From contig CAISKC010000472.1 of assembly GCA_903885895.1 (NCBI GenBank), positions 1 to 10,461 of the forward strand: a stretch of 10,461 nucleotides of DNA, given 5' to 3'. Shown here in pieces: positions 8,069 through 10,461 of this stretch. Made by a program: the position numbers and the translations under genes. The stretch is from an uncultured Legionella sp. (GTDB taxonomy: Bacteria; Pseudomonadota; Gammaproteobacteria; Legionellales; Legionellaceae). Within the stretch, counting starts at the first letter, position 1. Each line of letters begins with the position of its first letter. The notes beneath the pieces are model-generated. The model did no database searches. It had not been told where the DNA came from and worked only from the letters and a program-made list of their open reading frames with translations.

Positions 8069-8871
8069 ACACTCCTAGTAAACGTAGAGGGCGTACTCAA
8101 TGGACGCACCACAATTTTGGTGCCCATATGTTGATTAACATCAGAAGAAGACTCAACAAAATTCAAATTCATCCATTTCGCATCCTCATTAAACATACGC
8201 ACACATCCGTGAGAAGCACGATATCCCGGCATATCATCCGCACCATGTAACGCAAACCCTTTGTGGAAATACATACAATATGGCATCTTTGCGCCGCCAC
8301 GTCCAATTGGAAACACATCAGATTTGCATCGCGAATCTTCTTTAGAAAATACGCGATATACACCCGTTAAAGTCCGACATGAGTTAGCACTATCAGAACA
8401 TTTATCTCGACCTGAAGCAATAGGCCCCCATTTTACCAATTGTCCCTCTTCATTGTATGCTGCCCAAGCCAATTTGTCTTGATCAACAATAATTTGACGC
8501 TCCGTATCTACAATATTATGCGCAAATGGCGCCAAATCAAGCAGCGACGCAGTCGCCAAGAGCTTGGGAACCACCACTATTTGACCAGGTGTTAGTCTAT
8601 TATAAGTACGGTTCACTCGTTGGACCAAATCTCGCTCCCGCTCATTCGGAAACATTTTTTCCCAAGTATCACCATGCTTCACGGTGTTACACGTGTAATC
8701 AGGATAAGTACATAAAATTGACCCATAATAAATCGGATCCTGAATCACTGGTTTATAAGACAAAGCCGTTGCTGGCGCCGCATAGGCCAACACAGGATTC
8801 AAATAAACCGCAACACTCATCCCCAAATACCAACCATATTGCCGGCATAATCTGGTGAAAGTATGCATCAT
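8062..8871 (-). CDS. enhA: EnhA, L,D-transpeptidase (YkuD domain) with LysM-like module
   Basis: EnhA is the first gene of the enh operon. The 269-residue product has a signal peptide ending near LNPVLAYA. A LysM-like segment follows (about residues 59-102: YTCNTVKHGDTWEKMF ... LTPGQIVVVP), then a YkuD-type L,D-transpeptidase domain. The catalytic signature is complete: FALHGADDMPGYRASHGCVRM, with His209, His221, nucleophile Cys223 and Arg225. Such enzymes cut or join peptidoglycan stems (3-3 cross-links, or attachment of envelope proteins) in the periplasm; which reaction this one does is not visible. Extra cysteines at about 54, 61, 158, 165, 182 and 199 suggest disulfides. The ATG at 8871 is used because TGAGGA (8877-8882) precedes it; the next codon is also ATG (8868) and has better spacing. 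An upstream in-frame TTG at 8883 overlaps the Shine-Dalgarno and is unlikely. Confidence 0.88.
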   Translation of the reverse strand: MMHTFTRLCRQYGWYLGMSVAVYLNPVLAYAAPATALSYKPVIQDPIYYGSILCTYPDYTCNTVKHGDTWEKMFPNERERDLVQRVNRTYNRLTPGQIVVVPKLLATASLLDLAPFAHNIVDTERQIIVDQDKLAWAAYNEEGQLVKWGPIASGRDKCSDSANSCRTLTGVYRVFSKEDSRCKSDVFPIGRGGAKMPYCMYFHKGFALHGADDMPGYRASHGCVRMFNEDAKWMNLNFVESSSDVNQHMGTKIVVRPLSTPSTFTRSVW

Positions 8872-8889
8872 GTCATTCCTCAAAATATT

Positions 8890-8907
8890 ACATTAACCTC
8901 TTAATGT
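8890..8907 (-). promoter_or_regulatory. Perfect 7-bp hairpin/dyad in front of enhA
   Basis: Read on the minus strand, ACATTAAGAGGTTAATGT is a perfect 7-bp inverted repeat around GAGG. It ends 18 bp before the enhA start and only about 8 bases before its Shine-Dalgarno. It could be an operator for a dimeric repressor or, if transcribed, a leader hairpin displaying an SD-like GAGG in its loop. I could not place a convincing promoter around it, so whether it is DNA or RNA that matters is open. Confidence 0.4.
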
Positions 8908-8976
8908 CTACTTCGGCTGATGATAAAAAAAGTTTAGGATAATCATGATAAGATTAGAACCGACACAAAACAGGAA

Positions 8977-9008
8977 GATCCTTCGCGCAAAAACACGCAC
9001 GTAGGATC
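8977..9008 (-). terminator. Terminator-like hairpin downstream of the 9053-9448 gene
   Basis: In minus-strand RNA, GATCCT-A-CGTGC pairs with GCGCG-A-AGGATC: a 6-bp stem, an A/A mismatch and a 5-bp stem that includes one G-U pair, closed by an 8-base loop. The G-U pair becomes a C/A mismatch on the plus strand, so the structure fits minus-strand RNA. It starts about 45 bases beyond the stop at 9053 and is followed by TTCCTGTTTTGTG, a broken T-rich run. A terminator between this gene and enhA is the simplest reading; an RNA-stability hairpin is possible. Confidence 0.5.
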
Positions 9009-9052
9009 AAGAATCATTCAGTTCAGGATAACGTATCTGGAGTGACAAACAA

Positions 9053-9448
9053 TTACCCATTGTCTCGTTTGGTACAACGAGTATGTCCCATGGCCGTTTT
9101 ATCTAAGTTAGTCCACTTTCCAATCATTTCGCCATTTTTTCTGATATGTTTCACAGAAACACCGATTTCTTGTACATTCGCAGCATTCCGAAACACAATT
9201 GATAAATTTCGTTTCAAGGGTTGATAAATACCCGTTCCGACATAAGAGGTACCATCATTACAAGCCGCTGTAAAAGCGTAAGTTTTCCCTGTTTTGGTGA
9301 TAGTTTCGTCACACTGAAACACAGTATCTGTATCAATCTCAGTACCACTGCAATCATAGCTACCTTCAAAATTGACAGGTTCAATCACAGGCAAAGCAAA
9401 AGCGTTCGAACACACCAAAATCATCATTGCCAATACATGTTTTTTCAT
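9053..9448 (-). CDS. Small exported four-cysteine protein, hypothetical
   Basis: I do not recognise a named family. The 131-residue product has a clean signal peptide (MKKHVLAMMILVCSNAFA, likely cut after Ala18). The mature part is about 113 residues, with alternating strands rich in Gly, Thr and aromatic residues (FEGSYDCSG, KTYAFTAACNDGTSYVGTG, LSIVFRNA, MIGKWTNLDKTAMGHTRC). The repeated G-x-Y/W...G pattern suggests a small all-beta, lipocalin-like barrel; this is a fold guess only. Cysteines 33, 46, 63 and 125 could form two disulfides in the periplasm or outside the cell. The start has a good AGGA six bases upstream, but that site lies in the arm of a hairpin (9453-9478). It sits upstream of, and in the same direction as, the enh operon but is separated by about 180 bp and a terminator-like hairpin, so it is probably a separate transcript. 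Confidence 0.8.
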   Translation of the reverse strand: MKKHVLAMMILVCSNAFALPVIEPVNFEGSYDCSGTEIDTDTVFQCDETITKTGKTYAFTAACNDGTSYVGTGIYQPLKRNLSIVFRNAANVQEIGVSVKHIRKNGEMIGKWTNLDKTAMGHTRCTKRDNG

Positions 9449-9452
9449 GTTG

Positions 9453-9478
9453 TTTCCTGTAAAAATTGCTCCAGGAAA
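9453..9478 (-). promoter_or_regulatory. Hairpin covering the ribosome binding site of the 9053-9448 gene
   Basis: On the minus strand TTTCCTG pairs with CAGGAAA in a perfect 7-bp stem with a 12-base, U-rich loop. The CAGGAAA arm is the Shine-Dalgarno itself and ends four bases before the ATG. When folded, the stem would hide the ribosome binding site, as in RNA thermometers or protein-controlled leaders. With only three G/C pairs the stem would be moderately stable, so function is inferred. Confidence 0.4.
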
Positions 9479-9551
9479 ATGTACATCAATACTTGCTAGA
9501 ACACAATATTAGGACTTAAGCAAAACTCCGAGGTCGAGACGAATTTAGTAT

Positions 9552-10274
9552 TTAACTGGGGGCTGTTGTCATATCTATATTGAGAACATCATCAAGTTCA
9601 ACTGGCCCTGTTTCTCTAATAAATTTAGACAGTACTGATATCGATATAGACACCAACAACCATGCATAAGCATAATCCGGCTTGCTGAAAAAATCAGATA
9701 TCATACATTTAAGGATGTCATGTGTCTCAGCGATGTTTACTTGTTGATCCATGCTATGCGTCGTTGAGTCATGCGTATCTATGATGGGCTCATGAACAAC
9801 CAAAGCAGCATCCACTTTCTGAAAAACAGCACATACATGTGGTAGGCTACGGGCTATATCTGGATCAGCTAGCATTTCTCTAATTTTTGCTTGGAACGTT
9901 TCTTTGACTGACTCATTGTTATAACCATGCTTGTACAACTGTTCAAATAAATCACGAGCACATAAGGCATTTTCATACAGGTCGAAACTTAAATCAGGAT
10001 TACCTAATAATGTATAAACATGACCCAAATTAGGATAATACCTTTGGTCAAATTGATAACCATTAGCCTCTTGGTGTTGTAATACCTTGTCAATAGCCTG
10101 TAAGCAATGTTTTAAGACCTCTTTATCTTGCATACAACCATCGACTAATAAACGCCCATCCCTAAAACTTAGACTACCAGCAGCTGTGCTGAATTTACCA
10201 TTTATTTCATATTGCCTATAAGCAGATGCTAAATATTCAACAGTATCCTCTGTACCATAATAGAAGTTACGCAT
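9552..10274 (-). CDS. Hypothetical protein with TPR-like segment
   Basis: I do not recognise this gene. The ATG at 10274 is chosen because GAGG (10281-10284) lies six bases upstream; an in-frame ATG at 10334 has no Shine-Dalgarno and would add a 20-residue hydrophobic/basic extension. The 240-residue product has no signal peptide from this start. Residues about 73-120 (YYPNLGHVYTLLGNPDLSFD and following) look like one or two TPR-type helix pairs, the N-terminal half is helix-rich, and residues about 201-218 (YAYAWLLVSISISVLSKF) form a hydrophobic stretch that could be a buried helix or membrane contact. The last 20 residues are acidic and end in Thr/Ser/Pro. A type IV secreted effector is conceivable in a Legionellales genome but is not supported by any diagnostic domain. 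No terminator stands out downstream. Confidence 0.7.
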   Translation of the reverse strand: MRNFYYGTEDTVEYLASAYRQYEINGKFSTAAGSLSFRDGRLLVDGCMQDKEVLKHCLQAIDKVLQHQEANGYQFDQRYYPNLGHVYTLLGNPDLSFDLYENALCARDLFEQLYKHGYNNESVKETFQAKIREMLADPDIARSLPHVCAVFQKVDAALVVHEPIIDTHDSTTHSMDQQVNIAETHDILKCMISDFFSKPDYAYAWLLVSISISVLSKFIRETGPVELDDVLNIDMTTAPS

Positions 10275-10461
10275 TGACAACCTCGCTAAAAATCTGATAA
10301 TTCGGGGTAAAAATAAAACGCCACAGGACGGCATTGTCGTGATTAGGATTATTAGTCGACCATCAACTGCACGTTGGACCTGACCTCTGTATATTGGATT
10401 TTTATTAAGCGAACCGCACGGAGTGAGCTGTAGCCGATTAGCGAGTGTGCTATCGATTTCC
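10275..10461. other. Right-hand non-coding end of the window
   Basis: No gene with a ribosome binding site and family similarity is visible beyond the start at 10274. The outermost 60 bases are more GC-rich and carry related words (GCACGGAGTGAG near 10416 and GCGAGTGTGC near 10441). The word GTTGGACCTGAC (10373-10384) resembles GTTGACCTGAC (18-28) at the left edge of the window. These may be fragments of a dispersed intergenic repeat, but the shared block is short. Confidence 0.35.

Noticed and set aside
8526..8858. Plus-strand open frame of 110 codons opposite enhA
   Set aside because: It lies wholly antisense to the well-supported transpeptidase gene, has no recognisable domain or signal, and its composition is that of a shadow frame.
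8908..8975. Sigma-70 promoter for the enh operon
   Set aside because: TATCAT-like and TAATAT-like -10 words exist on the minus strand, but none has an acceptable -35 at 16-18 bp without colliding with the Shine-Dalgarno.
9221..9499. Plus-strand open frame of 92 codons opposite the small exported protein
   Set aside because: It overlaps the coding and leader sequence of a gene with a clear signal peptide and Shine-Dalgarno, and has no family features of its own.
1..10461. Insertion sequences, integrases, tRNA or rRNA genes
   Set aside because: No transposase or integrase motifs, terminal repeats with target duplications, or cloverleaf-forming segments were found on either strand.

Overview
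The window looks like chromosomal DNA from a Legionellales-type gammaproteobacterium (Legionella, Coxiella and relatives). The main reason is a minus-strand three-gene run matching the Legionella/Coxiella 'enhanced entry' locus enhA-enhB-enhC. Its products are a secreted L,D-transpeptidase, a small exported partner and a very large periplasmic Sel1-repeat protein. The UvrA on the other strand is also of clear gammaproteobacterial type. The DNA is moderately AT-rich, and intergenic stretches carry hairpins and short inverted repeats.

Layout, left to right. Positions 1-371 hold no gene but contain several inverted repeats, a REP-like GC hairpin, an AT-rich palindrome and a plausible promoter for the next gene. 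uvrA (372-3215, +) encodes the damage-recognition ATPase of nucleotide excision repair. A two-gene toxin-antitoxin module (3424-4046, +) follows: a Phd/YefM-type antitoxin joined by an ATGA overlap to a PIN-domain ribonuclease toxin. It meets the enh locus tail to tail across a short hairpin that could serve both strands.

The enh operon runs right to left: enhA (8871-8062), enhB (8068-7508) and enhC (7489-4127). The genes overlap or lie 18 bp apart and each has a Shine-Dalgarno sequence. All three products carry export signals, so the operon seems dedicated to the cell envelope: one peptidoglycan cross-linking or anchoring enzyme, one small disulfide-type protein and one large protein-interaction scaffold. 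In Legionella, EnhC is known to restrain a lytic transglycosylase and so reduce muropeptide release during infection. A perfect hairpin lies just ahead of enhA.

The right end carries two further minus-strand genes. One (9448-9053) encodes a small exported four-cysteine protein. It is preceded by a hairpin that would bury its ribosome binding site and followed by a terminator-like hairpin. The other (10274-9552) encodes an unrecognised 240-residue protein with a TPR-like segment, a C-terminal hydrophobic stretch and an acidic, Ser/Thr-ending tail. No CRISPR array, transposase, tRNA or rRNA is visible. The most interesting material is the envelope/virulence operon and the unexplained RNA or operator structures in front of the minus-strand genes.
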